NCBI GenBank assembly: GCA_003260075.1
Contig: QLIY01000149.1
Coordinates: forward strand, 155,688-219,687
DNA length: 64,000 bases
Source of the DNA: Phallusia mammillata
Lineage: Eukaryota; Chordata; Ascidiacea; Phlebobranchia; Ascidiidae
Reading direction: 5' to 3'
Shown here: one piece after another, positions 1-12,912 of the stretch
Numbering within the stretch: the first letter of the stretch is position 1
Layout: the number at the start of each line of letters is the position of its first letter
Program-made: the position numbers and the translations under genes
The notes under the pieces: generated by a model
Databases searched by the model: none
The model's input: only the letters and a program-made list of their open reading frames with translations
Told to the model about the DNA's origin: nothing

Positions 1-764
1 TTGCGCACTCGAGCTCTGGGGAACGAAATAGTTCAACAATTTCCACTTTTTTCATTTGCTTAGCCAAGCTCATAGCTGTGTGCCCTTGTTTATTTCTTGA
101 TCGGTGTGACAATTGTTGACGCTTGAGGGCGTATACGAACTCCTTTACGATATATGAGTCACCGCCGAGCACCGCATAGTGCAACGCCGTGTTTCCAGCA
201 TAATCAGACTGAAAACCCCAATTTAAGTTTCATTGTAATACATTTTGTTGCAATCGCTTACCGTATCCAAATCAAAGTCGATAGCTTTCAACAATAGCGC
301 AGCGAGTTGTCGACGTTTAAACAGAGAACAAAGCATCAGCGCATTTCTACCGGATTTGTCCACGCATTCAACTTTCGCCCCGGTCTGTAATAGTTGAGAA
401 CTGTTTTATTGGCTTGGGAAACCTATTAATTGTTTACAAGATACATTTGACGTAAGCAAGTTTGACATTTAACAAATAAACCCCGAAAAAAGTTTTAGCA
501 AAAAAGATGTAGCCTACAATCTGTCCAGTTAAGAAATGCCGGAAGTTTGCGCCCCTAAAGCAAAGTCTTAAATCGTATTGTACTTTGTAATACCTGCAGC
601 AACATACGAGCGACCCCAACCGACCAAACTTCGTCGTTTTCTAAGCAACACAACATAAGTGGTGTGAGTAATTCTTCATCGCGGATATTAGGATCCGTTC
701 CGCTCTCTACCAGAAATCGTATTTCCGCCAAAACCTTGTTGCGCACGGCAAAATGAAGATCCAT
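1..764 (-). CDS. Ankyrin-repeat protein, ANKRD34-like, 5' part (3 exons seen, partial)
   Basis: Exons, in gene order: 594-764 (ATG at 762-764), 262-384, and 1-208, which runs off the window. All junctions are phase 0 with GT/AG. The translation is a chain of ankyrin repeats: an N-terminal repeat (LHFAVRNKVLAEIRFLVESG), a second unit with TPLMLCCLEN, a third with GAKVECVDKSGRNALML, and a fourth with AGNTALHYAVLGGD, then GHTAMSLAKQ. Ankyrin repeats are protein-binding scaffolds. The first repeats and their spacing recall the N-terminus of vertebrate ANKRD34 proteins, but this is from memory and the diagnostic C-terminal region is outside the window. The second exon needs the internal acceptor at 385-387 rather than one 12 bases upstream, because only that keeps the frame. 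Gene identity is moderate; the ankyrin call is firm. Confidence 0.75.
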
Positions 765-833
765 TAAATATATCGACAGATAAATTTGCAAAACTCGAAC
801 TGCCCTGATATTGCTTTCGGGGTAAATATACAC

Positions 834-1595
834 ACACTTAAATATACCTTGATGGTCGCTGTGAAAAAATAAAGGTAAAAAATCAGAACCACTTTAGCTT
901 TATCAACAAACTTCCACTTGTGGCAAGTTAAAAGTGCTTTTGGAGTTGAAATTAGGAAAAAATCCCGCTATTGTGGCGGCTACCTGTTCAAATGTGCAAA
1001 ACAGGGGATTGTGTATTTCTGTCAATATTTTGCCAGACCGACGCACAAAAGCGCCCCGCACGTGCGAACAGTTAACTTTTTATTAAAGGTCGAAAGCAGT
1101 CTTAAACAAACAAGTGACACAGAAGGCCAACAATGGACATGGAACCGTGCTGGCCAGGGCGCTTAACCGATTACAGGAACAAAACAGGTGAAGTGATGTG
1201 AATGTATTTCCAAGCGATCAGTTAAAATGAACAAATTTTCTCCAAACCTATGTAACCAACGAACAGTGCTGCTTGGTCTATTTTACACGCTCACGTTTGG
1301 TTATAATATGTTCTTATGTCTAACTTTCAGTTGTCCTTTACGTTTGTAAAAAAATCAGTGACAAGTAAAAACATACAAAAACAACGCCACAAAATTACAA
1401 AACCAATAAATTACAACTGTCATATATTTTTGTGTTTCAAAATTACCACATAATATTTTTTGTTGTATAACACTATTAACCTTACAAAAAGAAGCAAAAG
1501 CAATTTTTTTCGTGAGTTTTATAGTTAGTTTATTTGTTTGTTTTAACTTTTGTGGAGCAAAGCGCTATACGATTTTTGTTTGGTTCTGAGACACT
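834..1595. other. Intergenic, no gene seen
   Basis: AT-rich stretch between the start of the ankyrin gene and the stop of the GPCR gene. Reading frames here are short and unconserved in appearance. It presumably holds the upstream region of the ankyrin gene and the 3' UTR of the GPCR gene. No repeat boundaries were recognised. Confidence 0.5.
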
Positions 1596-4062
1596 TCAGT
1601 CAGTTGTGGAATACACACTCAAGATCAAGGCGGACAACGAGGTTTTTACACCCGGTAGACACTTGACCAGTATAAACGGGCAAATGTAGCAATATACAAA
1701 AGGGAAGAGCAGACACATATTCAGGGCGACCATATTCAACACCAGATCCTTGTACAGCATGTCTACAGTCAGAATCATCATAGCAGGAGCGGTGCACAGT
1801 CCGAACGTAATGGTTAGCCATATGACGTAGCGAAGACTGAACGATGAGGAGCGTGTCGAGCGCAGGTGCTCCATCATGCGGCGATGTGGAGCGCTGCCTT
1901 TAAGTTTTGCGAGCGAGCTAGTGGAAGTCTCGGATGTGCGCTGGTTTCGCGACACACTGCCGCAGCTTCCCACGCAGAAGTACTGCCGGTCTGTGACCAC
2001 ACCGCTGTCACGGGATCTGTCACTGTCATCGTTCTTCTCGTCTGCGCTCTTGAGAAATTGTTGCCCGTCGACGCAATTGCCCTTATCCGAAAGTTGAATT
2101 TCACCTTCCTTGCCTTTTTCGTCGCAGTTGTGCTCGCTCCCAAAAACATCGTCTTTTCCCAGATCGTCGCTTACTTGCAGACCACTTTCGTTTTCCTTAA
2201 TCGGTGTCATGCTCCACTTCTTCTCGCTTCTGCGCTGACTACTTTCGAGATCATTTTGCAAACTTTTACGCCTTACACTGGAGAGAGCGTTACATTGCAC
2301 CCACATTTTTGACACTTGTCGAAGAGATCTGTAAATTTTAAATCGGCTATGAAAAATCTGATTAAATGAATAACTGCAACTAATGTTTCCTTAAATATAG
2401 CTTATTTGATAGGGGGGGAGGTTAAGTTGTTTATTTAAACATTTTGTAATCCATACAATAAACACTGAAAGTTATATTTCGTTGAAAAGCAGACTTGTTT
2501 TGATTTAAAGTCAAGTCAATATGAGCGTGTGATTAGCAGCTCCGAAACACAATCAGAACTCTCCTCACCTTCTGAGAAAAAAGATAATCGCTATCAGACA
2601 GGAGGCCCAAGAAATAACCACCACCGCCAGCCACGAATTCGCCATTGGTGGGAAAGCTCGAGAGCACTTGTGGTGAAATGGGAGGTAGTGGTGATCCGGT
2701 GGAAAGCACTGACTTAAACACAGGCACACATCCCGACAACTCCAGCCAACTAGAGGAATTGCCACGTAGATAATTGGAACGATCCAGAGAACTGAGATTG
2801 TGACGTAGGACCGTTGGCGACGCGTCAAAATTCTAACAAAGAAAATAAATGCTTAAGCAAATAAATTTAAAACTTAAAACTTGAACACAATAAATTAACT
2901 TGTGTTGTGGCATTCGATGTTGTTATTACCAATGTTTCTAAAACTGAAAACTTTTGTAACTTAATGAAAAAAACGTATTGTTTTCGTTTTGCATTGCGAT
3001 TTTTTTATCGTGTAAGTGATTTTAAACTAAGCCACTGTCAGATGATTTGGGTCCACATACATAAAAAAATCTTACTTCTTCTTCCATCTGCTAGTTTGAT
3101 CAGAATGTGAACGACAGCCGGCCGCTGAGCGTAATGTGGAACAAGTGCTGTGGCGAATACAGTCAATCAGAAGACCTAAAAATGAAATACAAATAATATT
3201 CGTAAACTAAAAGCTGTATGCCTAAATATAAATCGATTTCAATTTTGCTTCAATTATTTTGTCAGATACCGTAGGTTTTTTTTAAAAAAGGCGTTAATGT
3301 GGACACACCTATATTTCCGCACATAATGACAAACATTCCGCAGAGAAATGATTTGAGGAATGCCCACAATCTGCTCGAACCTTCTTGGACAAGACCACGT
3401 CTGCCAGGGTCGGGGTCGTTCGGCAAACCTCCGAAGTGGAAATACAGACTGAGCAACTGCAATAAACATTTACCGTTAAACATCCTCCAAATTAACCAGA
3501 AAATCGCTTACATTGTTTCAGTGACAGTTGACAGTTTAACTGCTTTGTTTACTATAGTCCATCGATATGTTTCTTTATGCCAACATTATTTAACCACAAA
3601 ATATATTGTAAGTCACATAGAGAATTTTTATTATCCCCCCCCCCATGCCAACATTATTTAACCACAAAATATATTGTAAGTCACATAGAGAACTGTTGCC
3701 TTCTTTAATTCGTAAAATCATATATATTTTATTGTAAACACCAGTAAACTTACCTGCAACAAACCCAGCACCGAGAACAGCACATTTGCAATTAGTGTAG
3801 AGCTGACATGGGCGTATACATGACTTTGGCGCACTAACTTTCGAGCTCTACGAAGAACGGCGATCAGTACAATGACGTTGATTAGAATGGAAAAAGCAGG
3901 AAAAGCACAAAACAGCAGAAATGATGCTTTTTGTCGACTAACACACCGAATACCATCATAAACACTAGTGCTGTTTGCTGCGGCCAGCGGCACACCGCTA
4001 ACCGTTATATTGTAAGACGTAGTAGTCATTTCTGCCTTAAAACAACAAATAGATGAATTCAT
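1596..4062 (-). CDS. Atypical class A (rhodopsin-like) G-protein-coupled receptor
   Basis: Five exons in gene order: about 3754-4062, 3309-3456, 3076-3175, 2569-2832, 1596-2328; all junction phases agree (0, 1, 2, 2). The product is about 506 residues from the ATG at 4029, or 517 from 4062. The extracellular N-terminus has N-glycosylation sequons (NIT, NST). TM1 and TM2 are in exon 1/2, TM3 in exon 2 (LKSFLCGMFVIMCGNIG), TM4 and TM5 in exon 4 (ISVLWIVPIIYVAIPLVGW; AVVVISWASCLIAIIFFL), and TM6 and TM7 at the C-terminus. The third cytoplasmic loop is very long (about 150 residues, polar, Ser/Lys/Glu-rich). The usual class A signatures are altered: the DRY position reads near DCIRHS, TM6 has LCTAP instead of CWxP, and TM7 has LLFPFVYCY instead of NPxxY. 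The ligand cannot be predicted. The second extracellular loop is Cys-rich. Confidence 0.75.
2412..2419. repeat. Short G run in GPCR intron
   Basis: A run of seven to eight G in an otherwise AT-rich intron between GPCR exons 4 and 5. Listed because G/C runs recur in this window; here there is no flanking duplication. Confidence 0.6.
3577..3692. repeat. 48-bp direct duplication split by a C10 run
   Basis: Bases 3577-3624 and 3645-3692 are identical 48-bp copies (beginning ATGCCAACATTATTTAACC). Between them lie about ten AT-rich bases and a run of ten C (3635-3644). It sits in GPCR intron 1. It is one of four such arrangements in the window (see also 37028, 37541, 54172). Confidence 0.95.
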
Positions 4063-5848
4063 GATGCTTTTTAAGTTTAATTTGAAGTCCAAACCACGTT
4101 TTTTTACGCTTTGCTTTTTCAAGATTTTCAGGTTTTAGAAATATTCTTAGTAATCCAACTGCCCTACAACTGGAAACTAACAACCGAAATATTTCTGACT
4201 CTTGTAAAAACAAATTTGTTCTACAACAGCACTTGTCGACTCTTTTGGCGCCTGCTACAGTACACGAAGTTGTTGTGGGTCGGGCAAAACCCGTCGGTTC
4301 AGAGGAAGTCGTTGGCGCATTTCTACACAACTTCCAAATCGAACAACCTCTGTTGATTTGTGATATTGGGATCACCAACTAATGATTACATCACCCTCTC
4401 CCTCTGCCGATAATACAAGATTTGTTATCAAAACTGCCTCAAAGACTGCTTTTTAGTCATAACAGCGTCTGGGTGATGTTGCACAACGAACAGTTCCTAA
4501 ACAGGATCTGTTTTTGGTGAAATCTGTCCGAACGCGAAAAAGTGTTGCTGTATTGCTTCCAGTACGTGTGGGAACGACACACGCCAACTACATCCGACGG
4601 GAGCGTCGACAATGAACGCGAGGTCTCAATTAACCATGACTCTTCCGGAGCAACTGTCAATATCCGAAATATGTATTTGACCTGATAGGCCAAATTTCGT
4701 TTCTCAAAACCTATTAGGAATTCCATATTTTTATTCTGCCAACCGTATATGTCCTGAATGCTTAGTCTCGACATGGCTTCTTAAAGACTTTTTAAGTTGA
4801 TCAACAACTCTCAACCGAAACAAGGAAATAGTCCCGCTCCGAATTTGAAAAACAATGCATTCAAAGATTTTGTTAACGGTACTGTTTGTTACAGTGACAA
4901 CACTTTCAGAGTAGGAATGGCAAAAGGAAAATTAGTTTGTCTTAAAACACTAAAATACAGGAAAAAACGGTTTTACCTGCTTCAAGCTCTTTTCTTGTTA
5001 ATTTTATGCATAATACAACAATAAATTTCTCGAAACTTTGGCAGTGAGTGGAAGACGTTTTTTACACAATTTGTTTTCTTTCAGCTACAACTGTTGAAGC
5101 GCTTGGTTTAATAAAAATTGAACCCGTTTTGTTTTTTTCCGTTAATTTAACTTTTTTGACGGAAGTAAATGCTCAGCGTAGCAACACTTGATGTTCTAAC
5201 AAATCTATCTTTTCTGGGCTTCAGAGTAATTGCCTATCTGTCACATCTCTGTTTTCAGTAGTAAATCGATATTAACCAGCTTACAACTAACCGCTATTAT
5301 TAGTCACGCTGTTAGTGATTAGAAAAGGCCCGTCGAGGGCGATGTCACGTACACAACATCCCCAGGAAGGTTTCCAATTTCCCAATGAAAGATTGCTGGA
5401 AAAACGTGACGCCGAGAGAACCACAAACGAGCTTCTCCGATCTACTTTGCATCCGGACACAAAAAGTTCATCTTTGTATTTGTTGTAACAAAAGCCTTTT
5501 ACTAGAACAGAACAGTTTTGTGTACCAACCAAAACACAAGACGAACACACCAATCGAATTTCTGTTATTTGCTGCAGACTATACGCTAACTTTAAACACA
5601 CGCAGCAACTGGCCAAATTTCCTCGCTTTATTACTTAATAGTTACACACCACGCGCTGGGTAATGTCAACCCCATATGGCGGCACACGTTAACCAAGTTG
5701 CAACGATCCTTCCTGTGGCAACTTCCGCGAGCAATGATGAAACGCAGACGCACCTAATTGGCTCGATCCTTAATGGCCTTGCGCAAGCCGCATGTGACGA
5801 GCATTTTAATATTCATCGTCCACTGTGGGTCCACAAAAACAATACATA
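4063..5848. other. Intergenic, no gene supported
   Basis: Region between the GPCR 5' end and the KAT14 3' end. A 105-codon frame on the minus strand (4457-4774) is open but has no recognised motif, biased composition or splice partners. The area likely contains the GPCR promoter/5' UTR and the KAT14 3' UTR. Confidence 0.5.
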
Positions 5849-8800
5849 TCATCGACTGAGTCTCATAAAAAAGGCATGAGAGCATTCATTTGAGTCGGGC
5901 GACTGATACTTGTCGTAGAAATCCGCGTCGAAGCGTTCTGGTTTGAAACCAAATCTTTGATACAGCAGCATGGCCGGGTTTGATGCCGATACATGAAGTG
6001 TAACATCTTTTCCCATGCAAGTCTGTAAAATGCACAACACTACTTAAAATATTTTAATGTGTTTTCTATACGGAGGTAAATAAAGTCCCCTTTTATCTGT
6101 CTTTGGCCAACTCGACAGGCCCTCACAGCGCTCCAAACTAAACTTCTTAAATGTCGAAACAATACATTGCAGTCATGCGGTTTTGCACAGTAGAACAACT
6201 GTCGTCATAACAACAACAACTTATATTCAACAGCACATATTGCACTTGCAAAACAAAAAATACATGGCTTGCCGCTACCGCAGTGACGTAACAGGGTTAT
6301 CACGAGACCAGGCTGGACGAGGGTAAACAAGCAACCACGGAAGTAGGCGCTCGATTGACAATGCAAAACAAAAATATATGGCACGAACCTGCATCAAATG
6401 GTAAAGCATGAACGTGCCGATCCCCGCCTTCTGCCAGTCGGGATGAACCAATAGAAACGACACATAAGCTTCGTTGAAGGCAACGTCCGGCACCAGGAAG
6501 CCGAAGCCAATCACCAGTTTTCTAAGAAGATGTGAAGCATTGCGTCAGTATTTTTCAGCTACCACTTATGTGGATGTCAACCGTTTTCGACAGAAGCAAG
6601 AGTCTTAATTAATTCAGGCACAATTTCGTCGGCGTTTAGAATATTGCATCTAGCTTTTTTACTAAGTTCGTATTGCAATACAGAGAACATACATACATTG
6701 TTGTTCAAATCAAACGCACATTGCCGCAGACTGCTTGTTGTTGCATTGCAGGCCGTTTTACATACAGTAGTTAAACACCCTTCTCTTTTGACGTCTGGAA
6801 TTTGGATGTGACCCCGGGACACGAAAACTATATATAAGCCACCGCTATACGGCATTGTACGGAAGTATAAGCCAAGCAATGATATCTACGAGGCCCATAT
6901 TATCTTGGGGCAAAATATTGTTTAACAAAACAGAAAAAAATATTACGAAATCGCTTTTTACGAAGAACGGCAAATCGCTTTTACGAAGAATTGTAAGGAT
7001 TGCTAAATCCAGCTGTTATTTTTGGCCATTGGCATAATTGCATTACTGCTCATGAAAAGCATTTTCACAACTTAGGTGGGTATGCTTGCAACGCAACGCA
7101 CCTTTTCTACTTGGCGGGTGCAGGGACCGGATGACGCTGCAAACGCAAAAACGTCAAAGCTATTGAAAAGCTCAAGCGATGTTGCGTGTTATGAGGCGCC
7201 TGTCAATGTTTGATAGGGAAACACTTTCTCAGATTGCGCTATTTTTGACACGGCGAGCGAGAGAGGGCCTGCCAAACCTGCTCATATCCTGACATTTGCG
7301 TCGACACAAATTACAGCAAACTACTCTGATTGTGCTAGAGCGGTAGCGCGTTCCCACATTGCTTAACGCCGATTGCGAGCACAATCATTGTCGCGTTCAC
7401 AGGCTGGCGGCGCACGCGACGACGCCGTTTACTCACTTGTAAAGGGCGACAACGCTAAAATCGGGATACTGGAGACTCTCGGAAAGGTCGACCCCAGGCC
7501 AGAAGAAGTGGCGGCACATGGAGTTAATGGTTGGAATATGCGCAGGACGAACGTAGCAGAAGTCGATGGGCGCAGAAGGCTCCGAAATCATCTCGGTGTT
7601 GTGTCTGCGTGAGAATGTAGATTGAAATGTCAAGGGCGCCCGTCTTGGTTTCTATGTTGGGCGGGGATGGGCACCGATTTGTTGTAATGAGACAAATCAC
7701 CTGTCGATATCCATGGGAATAATCAGCTCCATGCTGCATTTTTTTATGAAACCAATGCCTAGAGAAAGCATTACTTAACATGATAATGTTTCCCCATTTA
7801 AAAAAAATAATATCACCCAACTTACAGATTTAGCTGGCCACAATATGTTTGATTTCACTGTTACAATAAATAACCTAGTCATAGATGAACAATGCGAACC
7901 CTAATCTAAAGACAGCGTTAGTATTTCCGCAGATTTGCATGGGATGAACTCAGCCTATTGTAATTGATTGGTATCAAGTTAACGTGTGTTCAACAACAGC
8001 GGTGGTCACATTGTTGACATATGGAAAGAGGACATGTGGTTTTCCGCGTTGACTTTTTGGCATCAATCGGTGGTCGGAACGAACCTGTGTGCATGTGAAA
8101 TGATTTCCCGTAAAAGTTTGAGCTTTGGCGGAATTGTTTCCATATCTCGCCGTATGTACGGCTTCAAAACTCTGAAAAATGAGTTACATTTTTTGTTATG
8201 TCTGCTTTAACACAACAAAGCGGGAGTATTGTTTTGACTGACACTTCGATTCAAGCAGAATATTTCAATGGCATTTTTAAATAGTACTTAAAACGTGTTG
8301 GGGTTTACGCATGTCTTATATACGGTACTGCAGAATTTTGGCACGGACAAACTAAGACCTAGATGCTGTAGTTAAAAAAAATGTTTGATTTCAACCCCTT
8401 TTCCGCGTTTAACCACTAACACGTTTTGTGTATGGTAAAATAGTGTTGGGTGCACCAGACTATGCGTGAGATTGAACCCAAATCAGAGGTGGTGCCTTTT
8501 TCCGATGTAAATTTAGAACAAAATGTTGTGCAAGTTACCGCTGTGTGTGTGGGCTGACGATGAGTTGATTGTTAGATGACGAATTTTGGTCACATCCCAC
8601 TAACTTCTGGCGAAAGGTGCGGCCTCCATCATTGCCATCAACACATTTTCGGTCCGAAGACTGTCAACACAGACGTATATCCGATGTTATGGAGCACTTA
8701 GACATTACAACGCAATTGTTATGGGAAACATTTAGGTAGAGCTAGTAACACCATAACTCAAATGACAACCTCGGGAGATTCGCTTTCACAAGGGGGCGTA

Positions 8801-11800
8801 AAGAGCTGAATTTTTTATTTAGCGGCTATAAATGGGTTGGGTTGGGAAATAAGTTTTCAAAATTTTTACATTAGTAACTAATTTATTGGGTTAGTTTTAA
8901 TGAATTTTAAGTGCTAATACCTTACCCCGACCCTAATCGTGAGCATTTTTGGAGATATAACCAATCGTCTTTTGGTTGTCATTTCAGTTATGGTGTTAGT
9001 AGCTCTACCAAACATTTAAAGGTCGTAACTATGACTACGAACTACAAACCCACATTAAACGACTGTTTCATTTTCAATACCCAAAATTGGTTCGAATGAT
9101 TTTTGTTTTATTCTTAAAAGCATCTCAACTATTGTTTTATTATTTTCCTTTAATAAACAAGTTTCTACAACATGTAAGTATTAAACAGATCATGGTTGGA
9201 GGGTAGAACCATCACGTAGCAGTAAAGTGTTTAAAATAGTAAAAAAGCTTACCAAAAATCGGTCTAGAATTCTATGGTGACGTGAATAGATGGTTGGGCC
9301 AATAGACAAAGCTGAAGACTTTCGGGTAGGCAGAGATAGTTCGTCATGTGGAATCGGCAATCCCTGCTCCTTCGCATGCAGGCGTCGAACCAACGAATCG
9401 AAATCAAATACTGGTAAACCCAGTTCTCTCTTTTTCTGAAACACACCGATTTATAGAACTTACCGAAAAATTTGTGCACTGTGATCGAAAAACAAACTTT
9501 TAATACAGCACCAAGTTAAATAAAATGAACTTATAAAATCATAGAGTTTTTAGGAACCAAAGTTTTGGGGAAAATGGGACAGATTGTGATGTCCAGACAT
9601 AAATGTGTCACGTTTCTCTTTCAATTCCGTAGTTTACTCTAACAATCATCAACGCAACTTTTCCGAAACTACGATACAATTGTATATTGGGTATAACAAT
9701 TTTTTACAACCTGACGCAACAGGAGTTTTCTTCGCAATCGGCGTCCCTCTAAATTCGCTTCTACACCAGGAATAGTGAGAAGCTTCTTCAGCAGTTTTCT
9801 CTCGTCGTACAAACTCAAAGGTTTTACTCTGTAACATGGATTTTGTGTTCAACCTTTCCGTATGCTGGTTGTTTTTTGCAAATCTTATATTTGTTAACTT
9901 TCATAAGACTCCGGCCATCCTATATCATCTGCTACAGTTTAACTAAAATAAAGCCGAAGTTCTTACAAATATCTGATTTTAACAGAGTTGCAAAGCTTTA
10001 ACGAAACATGAACGATACCGTAGCCCAGTGATGGGATTCAGCCGGTTCGCACAGGTTCTATAGAACCGTCTTACGAAATTTTTTGTTTAAATTTTGAACC
10101 GTCTTACGAAAGTTCAGTGAACCGGTTAGGATTACTGGTTACTGTCAATGTACTTTTTGTAACAGAAACCGGCTGAAAAATATGACTTTTGTGATAGAAC
10201 CGGCTGACAAAAAAAATAAATCCCACCACTGCCGTAGCCCCATCTAGTGGTCATCACGATGATTGTTGTCAATATTATTTCCTTGGGTAAAAAAACATAG
10301 CACACCATTTTTTTTATCGCCGAGCCGAGCCACAAGAAGGGCGCAACGTTGAAACGTTATTAAACGCAAAAAAGCAGGAGGGAGTTAATGGACAATTGCA
10401 GAAGGTGGTGCAGCTACACTGTAAATGTTGTAAAATTAACATGCAAACTTTTTGCTTGTTAAAAAATATAAAATTTCAAAAAAAATCTAAAAAATACACT
10501 TTAGTGGTTACAGAAAAGAATAACGATAAAACTAAAATTATGTTTGCTGAAATTGTGTTTTATGTCAAGTAATTACATACTTGGGGGCCGTGTCACTTTC
10601 ATCAACAGCATCTATTGTTTGGGAAACCTTCTCCTTATTGGCTGGCAGTGTAAAAGGAATTTCAGCCACTATTCTTTGTTGAGGTACAGGTCCTAAAAAT
10701 ATTTTTGAACTAACACACACTGCCAAAATAAAAATTGGACCAGGCAAAATTCTATAAGACGCTGTCTAATTCATAAATTCTAAATCCTGCAATGAACTAG
10801 CCAATTCATTTTAAGGCAGCACAATGAAATTGTCCTACCTTGCTCTAAATTACTTAGTTCAAAGCTTTCACGTTTTATGCAATCTCCCATAAGTTCTTCA
10901 GCATCAGAATCATCACTAAGGGCAACTAATGGAAGAGTGGGGTCAATTTTTGTTTCTTTTTTGATGGAAATTTTTGCATCCTTAACACAAAAAGTTGCAT
11001 TTGTACTGAGCAAACTTCAACTTTTCAAAAATAATCCTACAGATGATGACAAAGAACTAGCTGGAGAAGAGGGTGCTGATATGCCATCTGGGTTGGTTCC
11101 ACTAGAGGCAGGTGAATTTGCAGTGCCTACATCTTCTGCAGCACTTTCCTATGGCATGGTAAAGTGATTGAATTTTTTAGCAGCTACATTGTGGTTGCAC
11201 AAACATACCTTATTGGCAGTTTTCCTTTGCTTGGCATCTGCAGAAGATGGTCTTGGTGATGGACAGTGAACTCGTTTTCGCAAACTTGATCGTGATGAAG
11301 ATCCAAAATAAGTTTTCTTGGGTTTTGCCCCTAAAATTAGTAAAACAGAATTTTAGCATATACTATAGTGCAGTCCCAACCTACACCAAGCAATTATTTA
11401 ATGAAATAAACAAGAGCAACCATTGATATACTTGGTGTGGAAAGAGAGGGAGCTCCTGGGCAGTATTCTGGGGCATGTGTCGGATCCGCCAACCTCCACC
11501 ACCCGGCATCTTTGAACACACCATATCCACTTTGAAACCTGTGTGGATTTCCGGCAGACAATGTGCTGCATACACTACAGCTCCATTGTGGATTCTTCTT
11601 TTTACTGAAAAATATCAATTTATGACTTTTACACTTTTTATTTTTTTTAAATAATGCAACCATCATACATACTTATTTCCAAATAAAACATCCCAGTGAT
11701 TATCAATGAAAACACAAATATCTTCTTTCCACTTAAAATAGCCCTGTTTTCCTAAGCTTGTTTGAGAAAGATTGTATAATGCTAACATGACAACTTGGCC

Positions 11801-12912
11801 CCTGAAATTATAAGACAAAAACATTTTACACTGAAACCAAACCAGCATAATAATTTAGATTGTATTTGTTATACAAGTGAAATGTGTGTGCAAACAAAAT
11901 TAATCCGATTGTTAGTTGGATGTTAAAAACAAACAAAGAGACAGACCATGTAAGTTTCATTCTCTCAAATGTTTCTTTTCCATCCTCTGTGCACGAAACA
12001 CATCTAAAGTTGAAATAGTTGTCCCCTAAAACCGACGAAGGTGAACCAGAGTGTAAACAACCTATGAAAAAAGGGATATCAGTCACTGCTGAATTTTATA
12101 GTGATGGGACGATACCAGGTTTTGAAGCAAGTACCGATACCGAGTACCACATGTATATACCTTCGATACCGAGTACCGAATGCGATTACCGAGTACTTAA
12201 GTACATTGTTGTACTTAGTTGTATATCACTGGCTAATTTGTCTACCATGGTCGGGGTACAGGCGCACACACGCACATGCAGAATAATGTGATCTACGCAC
12301 AATAGCGAAAAAAATATATGTAACCGGGCTGAACTTTTTCCCGATTTTGTGCTGTCCAAAGCAAATATTGGCATAAAGTTGGCTGTAATCTTAAGTTGTA
12401 AATCGACCTTCGGTATTCGCCTGTTGGTATCGAAAACTGAGACAAAATATTTCGATACCAAGTACGAGTATCGATACCACTGAAATCGTTTGATACCATC
12501 GATACCGAGTACCGGGTACCCATCCCATCACTAGAATTTTAGTTACTGATAAAAGTGCATGAAACCATTACTTAGTATTACAAAATACTGAAAACATCAA
12601 AATGTGCAAATGCAAGCACACATATTTCTACAAACAACAATTTTGTCAATTATGAACCTACTACTAGTATGCTTGATAAGAGAGAATAATACTGATTTAT
12701 CTTTCCCTTGACAATCTAGTGTAAGCAGCCATTAGCTTAACAATGTAGTAACGAGAATACTTACTTGCATGGATCCAACGGGAACACTTTTCACAATGGA
12801 ACACAAGAACACCATCTTTTTGACAATCACAGTACGCACATTTTGATAAAACTGTTGCCTTTACATCATCTTCAGATGTTGTAATAACATCCACCTGTTC
12901 AAGGTCAGACAT
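5849..12912 (-). CDS. KAT14: KAT14 (CSRP2BP/ATAC2) histone acetyltransferase, complete
   Basis: Fifteen exons in gene order: 12765-12912, 11947-12061, 11673-11801, 11432-11604, 11209-11330, 11041-11148, 10839-10980, 10581-10692, 9711-9828, 9253-9435, 8539-8660, 8085-8171, 7437-7604, 6389-6521, 5849-6022. Every junction is in phase; total 677 residues (human about 780). The N-terminus carries a Cys-rich zinc-binding segment (C25, C28, C30, C40, C43) followed by a conserved block (GQVVMLALYNLS, GYFKWKEDICVFI, GWWRLADP). The middle is Ser/Pro/acidic and divergent. The last three exons form the GNAT domain: FFWPGVDLSE, IGFGFLVPDVAFNEAYVSFL, VHPDWQKAGIGTFMLYHLMQ (acetyl-CoA loop QKAGIG) and GKDVTLHVSASNPAMLLY. 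KAT14 is the second acetyltransferase of the ATAC coactivator complex, acting on histones in the nucleus. Intron 1 holds a 435-bp MITE, and intron 10 a 275-bp MITE. Confidence 0.95.
8735..9009. mobile_element. 275-bp MITE with 9-bp target duplication (Mutator-like), copy 1
   Basis: Terminal inverted repeats begin GGTAGAGCTAGTAACACCAT and end with its complement (GTTAGTAGCTCTACC). The target duplication AAACATTTA is perfect at 8726-8734 and 9010-9018. It lies in KAT14 intron 10. A second copy in opposite orientation is at 47280-47566. The 9-bp duplication is typical of Mutator-like elements; no transposase is encoded. Confidence 0.93.
10026..10231. mobile_element. 206-bp hAT-type MITE (GGTTC family), copy 1
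   Basis: Flanked by a perfect 8-bp duplication CCGTAGCC (10018-10025 and 10232-10239). Ends CAGTGATGGGATTC and AATCCCACCACTG are imperfect inverted repeats. The interior is built of AACCGG/GAACCG-rich repeats. It lies in KAT14 intron 8 and is related to 23944-24112. Confidence 0.92.
12099..12533. mobile_element. 435-bp MITE with TAGTGATGGG termini, copy 1
   Basis: Starts TAGTGATGGG and ends CCCATCACTA. A perfect 8-bp duplication GAATTTTA lies at 12091-12098 and 12534-12541. The interior is a dense array of GATACCGAGTACC-like units in both orientations. In KAT14 intron 1. A second copy is at 43876-44297 in opposite orientation. Open frames over it are by-products of the repeat. Confidence 0.93.

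Noticed and set aside
1866..2312. 148-codon plus-strand frame opposite GPCR exon 5
   Set aside because: Antisense of the receptor's long third loop; no independent support.
4457..4774. 105-codon minus-strand frame between GPCR and KAT14
   Set aside because: No domain, no splice partners, no composition bias; kept only as intergenic.
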